Below are positions 45,421 to 58,447 of a stretch of 64,000 nt of DNA, in pieces. The DNA comes from Ligustrum vulgare (lineage: Eukaryota > Streptophyta > Magnoliopsida > Lamiales > Oleaceae). Within the stretch, counting starts at the first letter, position 1. Each line of letters starts with the position of its first letter. The notes beneath the pieces are model-generated. The model had not been told where the DNA came from. It did not search any database and was given only the letters and a program-made list of their open reading frames with translations. The stretch is from assembly GCA_963555705.1 (NCBI GenBank), contig OY743182.1:54688592-54752591 (forward strand). The letters are read 5' to 3'. A program made the position numbers and the translations under genes.

Positions 45421-48400
45421 AACTTTTTTCTTGGTTTTTCAAATGATATATAAACAATTTAGAAACGATAGTTTATAAATATTGTTTAAAAATAACAATG
45501 TGGTAACATTTTATTAGTCAAATTTTTTTGAAAAGTAAAAAAATTGTGGATTGGAATTTCTAACTAACCGAAATTACTGAATTCTGAAAGAAATTGTCAA
45601 ATGAAAAATAGTCACGTGGCTGATTGTAAACAACTTTTACCAAACATAGGCTATTGCAAATTGCTTTCAGATTTTCTTTGTTCGATGGACCAATTGACTG
45701 AAGAAAAAGGAAGCCAGAAAGCTTAATGCATCTAATACAATATGATTGCATCGCACTCGAAAGCGAGAATTATTTGACTTCAACTACTATATAAATTTTT
45801 CTTGTTAATACTTATATAATTTTTTTTTTCCCAATTAATTTTGAGGATCCACCCACCAACCAAAAAGAAAAAAAAAAAAAAACCATAATGCTACAAAATA
45901 AAAGATTTTTTATTTTTTAATTAGAATTATATGTGCCCGATTAAACATTTTTAATGAGCTACAAAACAAGTTACAAATTTGGTTAACAACCAATTTTTAA
46001 GAAAACAAGAAAATCCTTCCATGATTAGCCGGTTGGATTGATATCGATTAGATTATATAATCCAAATTATTAATGTATTCCAAATTTTGGTTTATCCATT
46101 GATTAGAGATCTTTGAAGGGACAATTTAATAATTAATAATTTAATTTAAAAACTTTTATTTTGATAAAATCTAATTAATAAATTTGAAAAAATCCCAATT
46201 TGCAGAGAAGACATTGCGACCATGTTTTGTTGGCATACATGCCTAGATGTTTCTGAATTAAATCGAGAATAGATACACAATTAACATACATTTTTGGTTT
46301 ATTCAGTTAGTCAATGTCATTAGCACTTTTGAAGAAAGACGGAAAAACAAAGTAGGTCATTTATTAGTTTTGTAATTTTCAATTATCAGGTCGTGAACCT
46401 ATTGTTCCCTGCCCCATTACTCACCAAACATCCTCAAATCCCAATCATACAAATTACACTCTTGTTAATTTCTAATATATTTTTTTATTCTTTTTTTTTT
46501 TGGTATGTCATCACTTTCTACTCGATCGTCTAATTATTTGTTCCATACGACCTTACTTGATGTTACTAACGTTAAAAGTACGTACGACCCTTCATTATTA
46601 AAAATGAGTCTTGCATTACTCATTGTCTAGATGATAAGAAATGATAATAAAACTTTGAATGTAAAAGTTTGAAAAACATGGCATTTGAGATTGATAGTAT
46701 GGGTTTGCACATGTAATGTTGGAGGATTGAAGGTTTGAAATGATAGGGAGGAGCATGATTGAAATGGCTTCACCAACACAAGAAATTTGGTGCTGTGGGG
46801 ACTCATTGTAGTGCTTCTTTGAGTTGTTTTCCAACTGGAATTTTGAATCGAAAATTTAGGTATGTTACCTAGATAGTCAATTATTTTTGTTTTTTCTTCC
46901 CTCTTCAATTTAATTGAAGACATGTGGGGGAGTTATTTCTAAACGATTTAAATTATTGATACATAGAAATAGATATTGAATAAACAAGTAATATTCGTAA
47001 AAAATAATAATAAGTTGATCGATTATAAACATATTATAAACATTTGGCAAACGTGTGTTTGTAAGCTTTGAGAAGGTGTGACCAAAATCCCACGTCGATT
47101 AAATATATGGTAGCTAGATAATGAATTTATATAAAAATTTATATATATATATATATTAATACACTATTTAATAGGTTAACCTTGTGAAATAGAATCTCGA
47201 ATTCTCGAGACACGATCATATGAATGCTATGTGCATTTGTCAATTGTGATACAAGGACCCCTACCTACATGAGTATCAATTGCCAAATATGATATTAATA
47301 TAATAAAATGCATATTACATTACAGAATAAAAAGGAATGGTCTATTGGAACATACCATCAAATGTTCCGTCAATAATATGTACTACCATACATATATATA
47401 ATAATTGAATACTAGCTAATAAGTTGGTGCCACCAATTAAAATTAAATATTGATAAATATATTAGTGCTACCATTTTATATTCTGATTCAATTGATTTAA
47501 AATTTGTTGAATACGATACATATATAAATAAATAAATGAAGGAACATTTCTGTTGTTTAATAATATATCTTAAATTATAATTGATCAATTTCCATAATTT
47601 TGCAATACTATGTAATAATATTTATGTTGTTTAACAATTAAATTATTAGATAAAATCTCGGCATCACACACTATGGCTTGATGAAAAATAACTTCAGCAT
47701 ACTCTTGACTTAATTATATTGAAAAATTTATTAATCAAGTCCCATTTAGTTCTGATTAAAATATGATTTTAATCAAAGTTAACAATTAATTTTAATCATA
47801 CATTTTATGAGATTCGTAACTTTTCAACCGCACATCCCATAACTTTTATCAAATCTACAAAAGATCTAATTTTAACCTATGCCGTATAGGGGCCAAGTAT
47901 ATTTCTTTATTAACAATATTACTTTTTAGAATGAATGAGTTAACGCGTATATCGGTATTACCTCTTAGATTAGATGGGATGATTTAATAATTATATCATC
48001 AACCGTGAACGTTTAAAGATTAATTTCTACGAAATCTGGTGTACTTCAAGATAATTTGAGCATAAAAAAGTGTCAAAATATTTTAATCATACAACAATTC
48101 TTTATTCACATATTGAATATAATTAAATAAAAATTTTACTTTTATAGCAAATCGATGTAATTCAGTACTCACTTACATGCCATTTTGTTTTCATTGGCAG
48201 TTAGACCAACACGAATAGACAACTTATTTATCCTCAATTTTAAAATAATAATTTTTGTATTACAATTTACAAATGTGAATACCCGTATAGACGCTCCACC
48301 CATGTGGGTGCTAAATGCATGTTTCACAAAGCTCAAACGTACAAGTAAATAAGTAAATTTTAAAAACAAATAATTTTGCTTTGATCAAATCTAAAAATAA

Positions 48401-48558
48401 GAAAGTTGTTTGCGTTGAAACTGATTCTCACAATTTCCATCAAAATACATAATTCTTTTACTCACAAGTTACAAAAGAATAGATATATATGTACTCATAA
48501 CTAAATTTTATTTATTTTTAAGCTTACAAGAACATATTGTAAGAGTGTCTATATCTAC
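45421..48558. other. AT-rich intergenic, one MITE-like copy
   Basis: No gene is recognised. About 47739-47892 is another member of the short inverted-repeat family (AGTCCCATTTAGTTCTGATT against reverse complement GGCCCCTATACGGCATAGG). The rest is AT-rich with T/A runs. Confidence 0.45.
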
Positions 48559-50024
48559 TGATAAGTGTATTATATAATCTCATTTGTATATTTAATTTAA
48601 AATTATTTATTGTTATTTTAAAATAAAGTCTACATAATTGTTTGCTGTTTGTTTATATTTCAGGAAATATCCCAAAATCGAGTAAATTGTGCAATTGAGA
48701 CAAATAATGTGCATTTGGGGTGATAATTTGAGCTAAAATGGACAAATGGAGGATAATGATGTCAAACGGGATTTATTAGAGGTGCAAAGTGTTAGAAATC
48801 AAAGTTGAATGGCTAAATTGAAGATGAAAGAAAGATTTGAAAGTATAGAGACTGAAAAACAATAATTGGAAGATGAAGAATTTGTATGAAATTAAAGACC
48901 AGGGACCTACTTAAACACAATTGAAAAATGAAATTTCATTGGAATAATTAGCACGTGCGGCCACGACTTTTGCACCTGGTGGTCGTGCGTTCGTTACATG
49001 AATCAACGGATTTGGAATTCGACAGCCTGCGCGGTCACCAGACTTTCTACTGCGCGGCTGTGCAGCTATTCGGCCCCAGCCCGGGATCAGCCCCATACGC
49101 GACTTCTTGTGTTGATTGCCCATGTTTCTTCAACAACCTTTAAATACTACTTATCATCCACGTAAAAGGAACCTCTTCCAGACTTTTGCACAAATATTGA
49201 AGATGCTTAATTGGACGTTTATCATTCAAACTATTGAAGGATAATTGAAGCCAAAAGAAGAGGATTAAAGATTATAAATGAGGATTGAATCTTGGTGCAA
49301 GAATTCTATTCTTTTGTTAATTAGATAAACTCGACATGTTATATTATATTTATGCGTTTTTAATTATTTAGTGATGAGTAGTTAAACTATTAGTTAGGAT
49401 ATTCGATGTACCGTGAGTTTTACGCTACTAATTTCATGACTTGAGTTTTACATAAATTTGAATGTGTTGATTTTATTTTCATGTTTAATGCATGAATGAA
49501 TTGACCACTTGTTCGTGATATCGTGAGTGTTTTTATAATTCGAGAGATGAGCTAACACTTAGATCTAAGAATAAAATCCGGTAATTTGATAAACGATAGA
49601 GATATACGTTTAATATTATTGTGATAGCTACATGAATTCTTTTGTTTCATGCACCTAATAATTACGACTTGCTGTCTAGAAATACGATCGATTATTAGGT
49701 TGAGTTAATTTAAATTCGATAGAGGAATTTTATATGAATAAGTGAATTCGATCAAGCACATATATAGAAATAAAACTTGATGATTGAAATTAATAGTATT
49801 GATTAATGTCAAATCGAATATCCCGATACTTTTAAACATCACTTAAGAAAATCCTAACTTTGATCCTTTTTATTTGATTTTATTTATTAGTTTAGTTTAA
49901 TTCAAAACTCACATCAATTTCTAGTTCCGGTTAAGGGTAGTGGTCTATAATACAATTTACTCGATTCTCATGAGATCGATATCCGTACTCTAAGATGCGA
50001 CCTATACACTTGTGGTTAGCAACA
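48559..50024 (+). mobile_element. Solo LTR of an Athila-related element
   Basis: 1466 bp starting TGATAAGTGTATTATATA and ending GTGGTTAGCAACA. It has a perfect 5-bp target duplication TCTAC (48554-48558 and 50025-50029). The start resembles the Athila LTR start (TGATAGGTGTATTTTATA) and the length is close to 1447 bp, so it is a relative. No internal region is present. A GC-rich island at 48950-49090 has CTGCGCGG at 49027 and 49050 (23 bp apart) and two looser palindromes about 72 bp earlier. The two open frames across that island are not gene-like. Confidence 0.9.
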
Positions 50025-50292
50025 TCTACGTATATATTTTTTTCCATCTAAAGTTAAATGTTGTTTTTATTCATTATTGGTAAATGAGATTTCCTTTTCT
50101 AACGAGTTTTTAAATGTGTCTAGTGTTTAGAAAAACATGTATTATATTGTAAGAATACCTTCTCATTCAATAATATCAACTGGATTTTTTTCAATTTTAA
50201 TCTATTGTTGAAATATTTAAGGTAAATAATCTATTCAAGTTATACAATGACATGGAGGACTCCATTTTATGATAATTAGTGCAAATATATCT

Positions 50293-51258
50293 AGGTGTCG
50301 ATGTGGTTCAGTCGGGTTCTGGTTCCAAAAGAATCAAACCAAACCATGAACCGATAATTTTTTTACTATTGGAATCAATTGATTTTTTTTAAAGATATGG
50401 AACCAAACTGAACCAAACCGTTCGTTTTGGTTTAGTTTGATTTGGTTTGATTCTGGGACCATTACTTGAGTTTTTAAATAATAAATGCAAATTAAAACTT
50501 GTTTATATCCACTTCTTAATTAAAATTCATCTACATCATTGCTAAATACAAAATGAAATTTTTAGTTAACAAAACAAAAGTTTAGAAAAAAGTAACGTGT
50601 TATTCTAAATCTAAGAAGAAGAAATCCATCTGAAGGAAACTCGCCGACTCATCAAAACTTAGATAATCGAACATAAAGACCGTTTAGACTTATAGTTACA
50701 GGTTACGATGAAGGTCTAACTCTGCCCATTTTACTGTGACACCGTGTGAGTTGGGGATGAAACTTGCAACTTGAGTTTGAGTTAACTCCTGAGAATTGAC
50801 GAATTGGACAAAGGTTTATATATACATAAATTTTAAAAAATAAACATTAATGTCATCGATGATGATTAAGGAGTGCAACGATTGCTGTGTTATAGGAGTG
50901 CAAGTAAAGCAGTATGAATGTATGTCTATAATTGAAAAGAAGATAAATGAATTAGAGTTAAAATTTAGATTTATGATTTAAAATCTTTGTCTGGGGTAAA
51001 ATATATGCTAAATAACATTTTTGTACATTTCACATTTATAATCTCATATTTGAATTTTTTTATGAGATGAATATCTATTGATTTGTAAAATAATATATAT
51101 TATTATATATATAAAAAAATTGAGTTTGGTTCTTGGTTCTGGAAAAAGAACCAAAACCGAAATTAAATGGTTCTTAATTCTAAGAACCAAACTATTATTT
51201 TTTCGATGTAGAATCGAGCCAAATCGCTTGGAACGGTTTGATTTGATTATTTTGTCGA

Positions 51259-51262
<4 letters not shown>
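50293..51262. mobile_element. Dispersed repeat, copy 1 (hAT-like)
   Basis: Homologous along its length to 57131-58079: both have GGTTCTGGTT and ACCAAACC-rich ends, CCGTTTAGACTTA, TTAACTCCTGAGAATTGACG and TATGAATGTATGTCTATAAT. Here the ends are TAGGTGTCGATGTGG and TTTTGTCGATTCA, more eroded than copy 2. Non-coding. A (TA)n array and a Helitron-like end adjoin it on the right. Confidence 0.75.

Positions 51263-51303
<41 letters not shown>
51263..51303. repeat. (TA)n microsatellite
   Basis: About 20 AT dinucleotides between the dispersed repeat and a Helitron-like end. Confidence 0.95.
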
Positions 51304-51304
<1 letters not shown>

Positions 51305-51305
<1 letters not shown>

Positions 51306-51330
51306 TAGTAGTAAGCACGTGTTTCACACG
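51305..51330 (-). mobile_element. Helitron-like 3' terminus
   Basis: On the minus strand a perfect stem CGTGT / ACACG with a three-base loop is followed by TGCTTACTA, then CTAG and T-type target. It abuts a (TA)n array exactly as at 18716. Confidence 0.55.
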
Positions 51331-51701
51331 TTTTATGTATATGATGAATGTTAAAGTAACGTTTTTTAAGTTTTAACACTGTTTTTGAAAATAATTTACA
51401 GAATTGATATTGTTAGAGAAAAATCGTAAATGAACTTTCATTCTTAATGTATTAATATTTTATTGAAAATTATCGTCCAGATCTTCGAAATATATATCGA
51501 CCAATTATCTAAAATGTCTGCTTAATAAATAAATCGCGTGTAATATATTAAGAAATAATATGATATCATAAAAGATTATGCAAATCAATAAATTCTTTAT
51601 AAAATATTAATGGTAAGTCGCGAAAAATGTGAAAAAAAACTGTGTATGGATAAACTGAATTAATTTGTAACATATTTTATAAGGAAAAAAGTTTAATATT
51701 A

Positions 51702-51863
51702 TACTCTCGTTTGAGAGAAACTAAAATAAGATTTTAATCTAATTCAAAGTCAACAATTAATTTTAAATACATTTCATCGGACATACAACTTCTCAACCAC
51801 ATTTTACTAATTTCTATAAAAATATATTAAAAATCTTATTTTAATCATCACCAAACAGAGACT
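51702..51863. mobile_element. Short inverted-repeat element (MITE)
   Basis: Left ACTCTCGTTTGAGAGAAACT and right (reverse complement) AGTCTCTGTTTGGTGATG, with the inverted repeat continuing through TAAAATAAGATTTT. 162 bp, no coding content. Confidence 0.65.
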
Positions 51864-54022
51864 ATATAAATTGAAATTAAAATTTCTGTTTTGATCTTTT
51901 TTTTCCAAAGAGTTTGAAATAACTTATTTTATATTCTTAATTAGAAAATAATTAAAAATATATTTTTTTTCTTTTTATAAAAAAATTGATTATTTTGATA
52001 AGAATTTAAGTAAGTTCAAAAATAAAAAGTTTCACACTCACCCTACTTTAAAAATAATTGTAAAAAATCTATTTTTATCGATAACTAAAACATAATTGTT
52101 TGAATTAATAATAGAAAAAATTATTAAACGCATAAAAGTATTCTTTGAAATATTCAGTGGAGTTATCACAGGAATTGAAACTTGATGGGATAATATTCTA
52201 AAAGTAAATTAAAAAACAATGACACTAAATTAATATTAGTTGAATAATCAATTTCGATTTATAAATTAATATTTTTGAAATAAAAATAAATAAGTTTCAA
52301 TAAATGAACTAAATGTATTATTGAAAAGAAAAGAAAAGAAAAGAATGTGAGGATAAAATGGAAAATCAAAAGATTTCAATCCATTCACACTTTTAAGATA
52401 GTGTAAATAGATCTCATTGAGATTGAAAATTTATTTCACTTACCATCAATTTCATCAAAATTGTCGAATTCCATTTTGTACAATAATGTACCATAGCAGG
52501 TAGGCAATGACGCATCAAACCTATCAAATGAAAACCTCAAGTTACGCCCCATCACATGCACATAGTCAGATCTAGAAATTATGTTCAGTGCGAACGTATA
52601 TTGATGAAAAAAAAATCAGTACTGCCGGCTTTCAGTAAAATAACAGTATTTTTAAAAAAATGCTAAAAATTCCTACTAATTTTTTTTCCCGGACTAATTC
52701 AGTACGAGTGAGCGGGGGCGGCTGGCCAAAATTCATGCTCAAATGACAGCAAGTCATACCCTTTTTATCTTTTTTATGAGTCCCCATGTGGATTCCCACT
52801 ACCATCCCCTCAAACCTCTCTCCTATGCTTCATTTTTGGTATAAAAAATCAAATATAAATCTCGTTGATATTATAAAAACAAACATAATACCCATCCCTA
52901 ACGTACAGTTCAACTTCAAGTAGGCCTCAATAGTATAGATAAAAAGATTTTGTGTTTTCATGGTTGTGATCAAGTGAGATTTGATGTTGATTAATTATAT
53001 GTGGCACCAATTGTTTTGATTTGCTTTAAGACTTGTGCATGGGACTAAGTTAAAGCTTTTGTGGACCCAAAACTAGAGTTTACTTCCAAACAATTTTAGA
53101 ATGAAGGGCTGAGTTTGTTTGGTCTCATAAAGGGTTGCCAATTCCAAGATTAATTACTTATTGAAATTTTTTTTTTTTTTATATAAATAAATTCTAATTG
53201 GATTGAATGATTGAGTGTTTTTTACCTGCTTTATGTTGAATCTTTATCCTAATTGCATTTCATAGTTGCAGATCTACATTTTATATGTCAAATAGGAATC
53301 TCACGAAAGTATAGTACATTACGCCCTTGTTTGGTTCACATTAAATTTATCTTTTTTTCTCAATCTCAGCCATCAATCAAAAGTCAAGTTCATAATCTTT
53401 TACTTTTCAACAAAATCTTAACCATCCATTCTTCTAAAAATCACTATTCATTAAAAAAAAAAAAAAACTCTTTTAAACAATACCACCTCTCGATTACATT
53501 AATATCTAGGAGGGGAAATTTTTCTTAAATAAAATATTGATTAATGTAGAACATTATTTTATGTTGTTTCCTCAACAAAAAGCTTTTTTCACGTTGATAT
53601 AATATTGTAAACGTCAAGTCATAATATTTGTTATTGCAACTCTCTATTCTAATAATTTTAAGTCATAATTTAATTATAATGTGATACGATTCTATACAAG
53701 TCCCAAAAAGTATCCAAGTTGTACGAATCATGACACTTTCTTGTTCTTGTAGCAATTCTTTCTAATATTGTTTACACAATAATTTTTAGCAAAGAAAAGT
53801 ATAATTTAGTTAAGATATTTGAAGTTAATCTAACATGATACTGCACGAAACTACAGAAGGTCCAAAAACATTTCAAGTTGTACGAATGACACTTTTTTTG
53901 CCATAAAAACTCTCTGATGTCCACACAATAATTTTAATTTTAATTGTCATCAACCGATTACATGGATAATACCAATTACTCAGTAAAGGTATTGATTCTC
54001 ATTTCGCCATATAGATTGAGGC
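51864..54022. other. AT-rich intergenic, one MITE-like copy
   Basis: No gene is recognised. About 53322-53487 is a further member of the short inverted-repeat family (left CGCCCTTGTTTGGTTCAC, right reverse complement GGTGGTATTGTTTAAAAG). Confidence 0.45.
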
Positions 54023-54030
54023 TAAGCACC

Positions 54031-54647
54031 TAGAGATGATAATGGTATGAGTCGAGTTTGTCAAACTCATATCCTACGTATTAGAGATTTACAATCTTCA
54101 TACCTTATGTATCCATTTATGAATGGCGGGTCGGGGACGAGTATGCTTCTATGCCAATTTGAAACTCATTACTAATTATTTATTTTTTCTATTATTTTTT
54201 TAGGGTTATAAATAGGTTATAAGTTAGAGGTAATCTGGGTTAACTTGAACCAGTTAAATGTTAGGTTTCACTTGAATTTGACTTGAAAAAAGCTTGTTCA
54301 AGGTTGAAACTAAACAAGCGAATTTGAACAATTTCTTAAAACGTTAACAAAGTCAATAATTTAAACATATTAAGGTTTAGACGTTAACAATGTCAATAAA
54401 TATTTGGGATCTATTTTTTACATATTTTTTTTTTACACAATTACTTTTGTTTTAAATTTTATAACTTTTTAAGAAAATTAATGGGTATGCAGGTCGGGTA
54501 TGAGTATTGTAGTAAAACTCATACCCGACCCATACCCATGTCGGGTTTTAAAGTTTACCTCCTTACCCTAATCACGAACCCATTTAGTTCGGTAATCCCC
54601 GTCCATTTATGTCGGGTCCTCAACGGGTATCGGGTCTGTAGGTATTA
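54031..54647. mobile_element. hAT-like non-autonomous element
   Basis: 617 bp flanked by the perfect 8-bp duplication TAAGCACC (54023-54030 and 54648-54655). The left end TAGAGATGATAATGGTATG is of the common TAGAGATGGCAA type. The right part is rich in CATACCCGACCC / CGGGTATCGGGT words. The right terminal repeat is poor. No transposase. Confidence 0.82.
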
Positions 54648-54923
54648 TAAGCACCATAATTCTTGTAGAAAATATACATAACTCAAGAATATAATATATG
54701 GAAAAGTACATAATTACAAACCTAAAACTATCACTTTTTAAAACTAACAAACTTATGATTTTTTTAAAAAAAATCAGGTGTTAATTAATAATTAATAAAT
54801 ATGATATTGTTTAATATAAAAAAATTATCAATTATATATTAAATTAAAACTAATATAACATTTAAATAAAAAAAGTCATCAAACATCATGAGTCCGTCCA
54901 TCACAGCTCCAACTCGGACCACA

Positions 54924-54942
54924 CCCACCCACCCACCCACCC
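54924..54942 (-). other. G-quadruplex-forming motif
   Basis: The minus strand has five GGG runs separated by single T (plus CCCACCCACCC pattern). A second motif at 55498-55520 has four GGGG runs separated by T. Both fit intramolecular quadruplex rules with one-base loops. Confidence 0.75.
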
Positions 54943-55305
54943 ACAAGTCCTCACACCCACCCCACCCCACCAAAAAAAATGATTTTTTTTTCTACTTTTC
55001 TTAATCCCCACCCGACCTCGACCTCGACGCCATCCTATTCACCCCACCACACCCTATCCACCCCACACCACCCCACACCACACGACCCAAAAAATAAAAT
55101 TTTTTCTTCAACTTTTCCCATCCCCACCACTACCCACTCACCACCCCGACCCCACCGCACTCTCAAAAATGATTTTTTTTCTTCTACTTTTCCCCACCCC
55201 ATCTAAAAAAATGATTTTTTCTTCTACTTTTCCCAATTCTCACCCCGACCTCAACGCCATCCTACCCACCACACCCTACCTACACCACAAAAATGAGATT
55301 TTTCT

Positions 55306-55382
55306 TCTCTCTCTCTCTCTCTCTCTCTCTCTTCTTCTTCTTCTTCTTCTCTCTCTCTCTCTCTCTCTCTCTCGATCTCGAT
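55306..55382. repeat. (CT)n / (CTT)n compound microsatellite
   Basis: CT repeats, a short (CTT)6-7 block, CT repeats again and a terminal CTCGAT triplication. Confidence 0.95.
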
Positions 55383-56099
55383 CTCGATGTTTTCAAACCC
55401 TGCCCTGCCAACTTAACCCTCACTCACAAAGTGACAATTGGATCACAAAAAAAATCACAAATCACAAATATAAATTTAATCCAAATTTCACCCCAATCCC
55501 ACCCCACCCCACCCCACCCCAATTCAAACCACATGCAAAGTCACATTTGATCACACAAACTCACAGCTCGATCATAATTACCAATTTTGTTGCAAAATTT
55601 AACCCATCTCACCTCACCCAACATGCAAATTCATAGCTAGTCACATAAAGTCACAATTGGATCAAAATTACAAATTTAGTTGCAAAATCCCATCCCACCC
55701 CAAAGTCACAATTGGTCACACAAGGTCATAGTTCGGTCACACAAAGTCGTAATTAGGTCACACAACATCACACCCCACCCCAAAATGATTTTTTTCTCTA
55801 TGTTTCCCCACCAAACCCAACCCAACCCATCCCATCCAAACCCAAAATGATTTTTTTCTATATGTTTTCCCACCCCCACCTCACCCAACCCGTAAAGTCA
55901 CAATTGGTCAGACAAAAGTTACATTTAAGTCATAAATTACAATCGCCAGTTTCACCGCCACCCCCACCCCATCCAACTCTACCTCACATGCAAAGTCACA
56001 TTTGATCACACAAAGTCACAATTTGGTCAAATTACAAATTTAGTTGCAAAATTTACCCATCTTGAGTCACTCAAATTATGTGGAGCATGTGATAACTAA

Positions 56100-56510
56100 A
56101 CTCAAACACTTGAATATAAAAGAGTATAATACCCATCTTGATCCTACTACAAAGTTAATAAAGAATGATGGAAGAATAATTTCTTAGTTAGAGTATCCAA
56201 AAGCAATATGAAGTCTTATGTATACAACTCAATGCACGAGACCTGATATTGCATTTGATTTTAATAAACTAAGAAGGTTTACTATTAATCCTACTAAGGA
56301 TCATTGGAAGACTTGTTGTTTAATTGACCATTCCGTCAATTTTGGAAGGATTTACTGATGCTAGTTGGGTATCTAGTACGAGAGAAAGTAAATCAACTTC
56401 AGAATGATTGTTTACATCGAGAGGTGATGTAATATTTTGGAAGTCCAAGAAACAATCATGTATCACTTATTCAACTATAGAGTTTGAATTCATGGCATTA
56501 GATTTATAAT
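56100..56510 (+). pseudogene. Ty1/copia RNase H region fragment
   Basis: Plus-strand reading gives LEYPKAI (stop) SLMYTTQCTRPDIAFDFNKL, then after a gap DASWVSSTRESKSTSE and GDVIFWKSKKQSCITYSTIE. This is the conserved C-terminal pol region of plant copia elements. It contains stops and at least one frame change and lacks RT, integrase and LTRs. A dead fragment. Confidence 0.85.
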
Positions 56511-57130
56511 CCATATTCAATAATTTCTATGTCTAGACCACCAATTAATTGAATTTTTCGTTATTCACGGTTCATCCTAAATTAGTACAAACCCTAGGTC
56601 TTTCTCCTTAATAGCGTCATTAAATTTGACCACAAAACACAACTTTGGTTGTAAGGAACATGGCGCCCCCAAATGAAAAGAGATTTGAATAAAAAGGGAA
56701 AAAAGACTAACCAGTCACGATCGATAACTTCTTCACTCTTCCTCAACAAAAACCCCAAGTTTCCTACTTAAATTTCGTCATCTTCTTCTCCTTCTCCTTC
56801 CATCTACGAAAACAATTGCTGCTAGGGCGTAGAGGAGGCAGCATAGTCCATTGAGGCCTTGAGGAATTGGGTTCATTGGAAGCAATTGAATCATGGGTCT
56901 ATTGTCTACTTAAGTCTTAGGCTTTAGTGTTATTGGGCTTTAGGTTATTGGTCAATATTTTTCAATTGAAAAGAATTAAAATTAGGAAAGAAAGAACCCC
57001 GCCTTCTCATTCAACATGCTGCACTAGTGACCAGACTCCAGAAATGAGAAACCCAAAAGCAGAGAAAACTAGGAAAGTTGAAAAATGTTGAGGGGTCAAA
57101 ACCTGTTGTAACGTCAAAAAATGTTGAAGG
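56511..57130. other. Intergenic, no gene recognised
   Basis: AT-rich to mixed sequence with a pyrimidine-rich patch near 56770-56800 (CTTCTTCTCC). I see no coding feature I can support. Confidence 0.4.
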
Positions 57131-58079
57131 TAGGGGTGTACGTGTTTCAGTTTGGTTCTGGTTTCTAGAGAACCAAACCAAACCACGATCAGATAGTTTT
57201 TTTACTATTGGAACCAATTAATTTTTTTAAAAACATGGAACCAAACTGCTCGGTTCTAGTTTGTTCTGATTTGGTTCTAGGACCATTACTTGAGTTTTTA
57301 AAATATAAATGCAAATTAAAACTTGTTTATAACTTTATATTCACTTCTTCATTAGAATTCATCTACATCATTACTAAATATAAAATGAAATTTTTAGTTA
57401 ACAAAACAAAAGTTTAGAAAAAATAACATGTTATTCTAAATCAAAGAAGAAGAAACCCGTCTGAAAGAAACTCGCTGACTCGTCAAAATTTAGAGAATCA
57501 TACATAAAGACCGTTTAGACTTACATTCTACCGTGACGCCGTGTGAGTTATGAATGAAATTTTCAACTTCAGTTTGGATTAACTCCTGAGAATTGACGAA
57601 TTGGGCTGAGATTTATATATACATAAATTTTAAAAAATAAACATCAATGCCATCGATGGTGTCTAAGGAGTGCAACGATTGCTGTATTATAGGAGTACAA
57701 TTAAACCAGTATGAATGTATGTCTATAATTGAAAAGAAGAGAAATGAATTAGAGTTAGAATTTAGATATATGTTTTAAAATCTCTATTTGAGGCAAAAAT
57801 GTATGGTCAATAACATTTTTGTACATTTCACATTTATAATTTCATATTTGAATTTTTTGGTGAGATGAATATCCACTGATTTGTAAAAATATATATATTA
57901 TTATATATATATATAAAATTAAGTTTGATTCTTGGTTCTGGTTCTGAAAAGAGAACCAGAACCGAAACCAAATGATTTTTGATTCTAAGAATCAAACCAT
58001 TATTTTTTAAATATAGAATCGAACCAAACCGCTTGGTTAGGTTTGGTCTGGTTTGGTTCGATTATTTTGTCCACCCCTA
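57131..58079. mobile_element. Dispersed repeat, copy 2 (hAT-like)
   Basis: 949 bp with inverted ends TAGGGGTGTACG and CCACCCCTA (reverse complement TAGGGGTGG). Subterminal regions are rich in GGTTCTGGTT / AACCAAACC. Full-length homologue of 50293-51262. No coding region and no clear 8-bp duplication. Confidence 0.78.
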
Positions 58080-58447
58080 ATAGAATCTGTTATGATTATA
58101 TTTGTTTCTTATTTGCAATCCTTTAAAAAATAATTGAATACGACATTTTATTGGAATTTCGAAAAAGAAAATATGGACAATAACAATTAATGGGGTGAAT
58201 TGAAGTTTTTTTTTTCCCAATAAAATATCAATTATATGATAGACCCAGTAGTATTTTAAGTGGGGAAAAATATGCATATCAGGCCAACACAACTTCACAA
58301 TTCATAAACCCAGAATAATTACATTTCTTTCACAATTCAGGTCGTGTGTGTGTAAATCAACCATAAAATATCTTGTAATCACTGTTTCAGTTATGTTCCG
58401 GCTTTCCATGCGAAAATGGTCTGTCGATGTGATGTAGAATTTACTAA

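Larger units (their letters stand above)
54900..56050. repeat. C-rich, G-poor strand-asymmetric repeat DNA
   Basis: The plus strand has long stretches almost without G. It is built from CCCCACC words, repeated AAAATGATTTTTTTTCT(T)CTACTTTTCCC units (about 54976, 55166, 55208, 55785, 55845) and, to the right, AAAGTCACAATTGGATCACA units. Long frames here are shadows of composition. Confidence 0.75.

Noticed and set aside
48911..49143. GC-rich opposing open frames
   Set aside because: Located in the GC island of a solo LTR; no homology and present on both strands.
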